From Planctomycetia bacterium (GTDB lineage Bacteria; Planctomycetota; Phycisphaerae; UBA1845; UTPLA1), in contig CP054187.1 of the NCBI GenBank assembly GCA_015200345.1, positions 480,470 through 544,469 of the forward strand: DNA of 64,000 bases. The letters are read 5' to 3'. The translations under genes were made by a program, and so were the position numbers. How positions within the stretch are numbered: the first letter of the stretch is position 1; each line of letters starts with the position of its first letter. Shown in pieces: positions 62,687 to 64,000 of the stretch. The notes below the pieces were generated by a model. That model did not search any database and was not told the origin of the DNA. It saw only the letters and a program-made list of their open reading frames with translations.

Positions 62687-64000
62687 TTATAGCTGCGGCA
62701 CCGGCTCGCGGGATTTTGCGTTTTCGCGCGAGTTCACTGGCTCGCGCGAGCGCGGCTTGCGGCTGATTGTCTGCGGCTGCGGCCTGGGCTTCATTTCCTG
62801 ATGCAATGCCATGTTGGCCATGCCGTTCAGTAACGGGCCGTATTGCTTCAGCACTTCGTTCAGATTCGGCAGGCCGGCAAGACTCATACGCACACTGAAT
62901 TGGCTCGGCCCCTGTTCGACCGCGATGCAGGCCACGGTGTCGCGACAATAGCCCGCCACCTGCTGCGCCACCATTGCGAGGCCCGGCTCGCCGGAGTCAA
63001 CCGCCACCGCAGCACATCGCCCGATGTGCGCCGCGCCCATGATCGTGCAATCAGCAGGAAGTTTGGCGATCACCGCGCCAAGCTGCGCATCCTTGAGGAT
63101 CGACTCGCCCTTCGTCGATGCGCGAATCGCGGACTTCAACGCAGTGCGCGTCAGCCCGAGCGCAATGCAGCCATCAAGTTCTGCCAGGTAGATCGACCCG
63201 ACCGACGGAATCTGATAAGCCGTGACCGGCGTCTCGCCGATCTTGATCCGCCGCGGCGGAGCCGGATCATGCCCTTCCACGAGACCGGGCAGCGAGAGAA
63301 ACTGGTCCCATAGCGCCCGGCTCCGCGCGACATCATTCACCGCGATGATCACGCCTGCATTGGGCACACGTTCCAGTTCCGAATCCCCTTCGCCCTTCTG
63401 CATCTTGCCCGGAACGACGAACGCACACACTTCCTGAATGTTCCCGAAAAACTCGCGACCGATGTCCATCGCACTGATCGCCGGTGATGCGCCGGCGGAG
63501 GAAAGCGTTTCCGCACCCTCCTTGCGTCCGCGCGAGGTCGAGTCGATCGCGAAGTTCGCCAAAGCCGGATTCAGGCCAAACCCGAAGACGGCCGCCGCGT
63601 CCATCGGCACCTTCGCAAGCCCCTTGCGCGACATCGGCGGGAGCCGCGTGAGGTTGTACGCGATGCTTCGATGGTTGTCGGCCAGTCGCAGTGTGATCCG
63701 CGAATTGAGCACTCCGTCGTGAATGCCCCACGAATACGACGCCCAGCGGAAGCTCTTGAGATCGGCGATGGCATCAACGACCGCCATCTCCTTGCGGTCA
63801 CGCTCGCTCATGTGGCCTTGCGCGACTTTCAGAATCGCCTGAATGTCAGCCAGCGCGAAGATCGTCGCGCCGCTGCGCGAGGCCATCAGTTCGGACAAGT
63901 CCGGGCGCGAAGCCAACGACGGCACGTTGCTGTCGTTCAGCCGCGCCACCGCACCTTCAACCAGGTCCCGACTGGAACCGACGATCAGCAGCGCCTCGGT
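62687..64000 (-). CDS. DUF3352-like protein, N-terminus beyond the window
   Basis: The frame is open to the right edge: the last bases read TEALLIVGSSRDLVEGAVAR in frame with the rest, so this is a 5'-truncated gene of at least 437 codons. The pattern of V-G-S-S followed by a helix, ALADIQAILKV, ITLRLADNHRSIAYNL, then GSIYLAELDGCIALGLTR-type repeats and SLAGLPNLNEVLKQ fits DUF3352-type proteins, which are surface or periplasmic and of unknown role. The C-terminal 45 residues are a basic, Pro/Arg/Ser-rich tail (RKPRSREPVNSREN). The signal peptide would lie outside the window. Confidence 0.7.
   Translation of the reverse strand, partial: TEALLIVGSSRDLVEGAVARLNDSNVPSLASRPDLSELMASRSGATIFALADIQAILKVAQGHMSERDRKEMAVVDAIADLKSFRWASYSWGIHDGVLNSRITLRLADNHRSIAYNLTRLPPMSRKGLAKVPMDAAAVFGFGLNPALANFAIDSTSRGRKEGAETLSSAGASPAISAMDIGREFFGNIQEVCAFVVPGKMQKGEGDSELERVPNAGVIIAVNDVARSRALWDQFLSLPGLVEGHDPAPPRRIKIGETPVTAYQIPSVGSIYLAELDGCIALGLTRTALKSAIRASTKGESILKDAQLGAVIAKLPADCTIMGAAHIGRCAAVAVDSGEPGLAMVAQQVAGYCRDTVACIAVEQGPSQFSVRMSLAGLPNLNEVLKQYGPLLNGMANMALHQEMKPRPQPQTISRKPRSREPVNSRENAKSREPVPQL

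Noticed and set aside
1..64000. CRISPR arrays, insertion sequences, rRNA genes
   Set aside because: No regularly spaced repeats, transposase motifs or rRNA sequences were seen on reading through.

Overview
The window (about 62% GC by eye, densely coded on both strands) looks like a chromosome segment of a member of the Planctomycetota, possibly a Phycisphaerae-type lineage. The lineage clues are two PEP-CTERM proteins, a DNRLRE plus dockerin-like secreted protein, many prepilin-like proteins including a giant GspK-like one, a CxxC zinc-ribbon/lysine-rich membrane protein, and many ATGA gene overlaps with GGAG/AAGGAG ribosome sites. No phage, insertion sequence or CRISPR array was seen, and the housekeeping genes argue for core chromosome.

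Left part (1-8 kb): two secreted proteins on the minus strand, a pectate-lyase-like beta-helix protein and a repeat protein cut by the left edge. The lyase begins inside a run of 11 TG/CA units, and the only ATG with a good Shine-Dalgarno site lies two bases out of frame, which looks like a phase-variable locus. A minus-strand trio follows (CII-like regulator, small secreted/lipoprotein-like protein, STAS protein). It is divergent from rsmA, and a coiled-coil membrane protein comes after. At 8-15.5 kb are polA, tRNA-Glu, a cobalamin-binding-type radical SAM protein and an AsmA-like protein.

Middle (15.5-31 kb): a PEP-CTERM protein, the wreck of a second pectate-lyase-like gene, a lipoprotein, a small CxxC protein and a cold-shock gene with a clear terminator. 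Then come a photolyase coupled to a MerR/B12-domain regulator that has lost its cobalamin His ligand, and a SNF2 helicase coupled to a small protein. A short operon (SDR, aldehyde dehydrogenase, RidA family) resembles the 2-aminomuconate steps of aromatic/kynurenine breakdown. A 300-base gene-free stretch with its own terminator may encode a small RNA. NAD kinase and a GT-C glycosyltransferase follow on the minus strand.

31-48 kb: a DNRLRE/dockerin protein, then GspF and six prepilin-like proteins with the GspK-like protein, with no GspE, GspD or prepilin peptidase in the window. The last prepilin gene overlaps pgk. Pgk is followed by a phosphoglycerate-mutase-fold protein that has lost its catalytic residues, and by a DhnA-type aldolase. 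A phosphohexomutase and tRNA-Val and tRNA-Leu come next.

Right part (50-64 kb): an SGNH hydrolase; a three-gene minus operon (LpxL-like acyltransferase, CPBP protease, tail-anchored protein); a secreted S9 peptidase; a PEP-CTERM protein; a solitary ThsB/TIR-like protein with a His-rich N-terminus; lipA-tmk-holB on the minus strand; a universal stress protein; two hypotheticals; and a DUF3352-like protein cut by the right edge. Functions are assigned from motifs read by eye; no database search was run.
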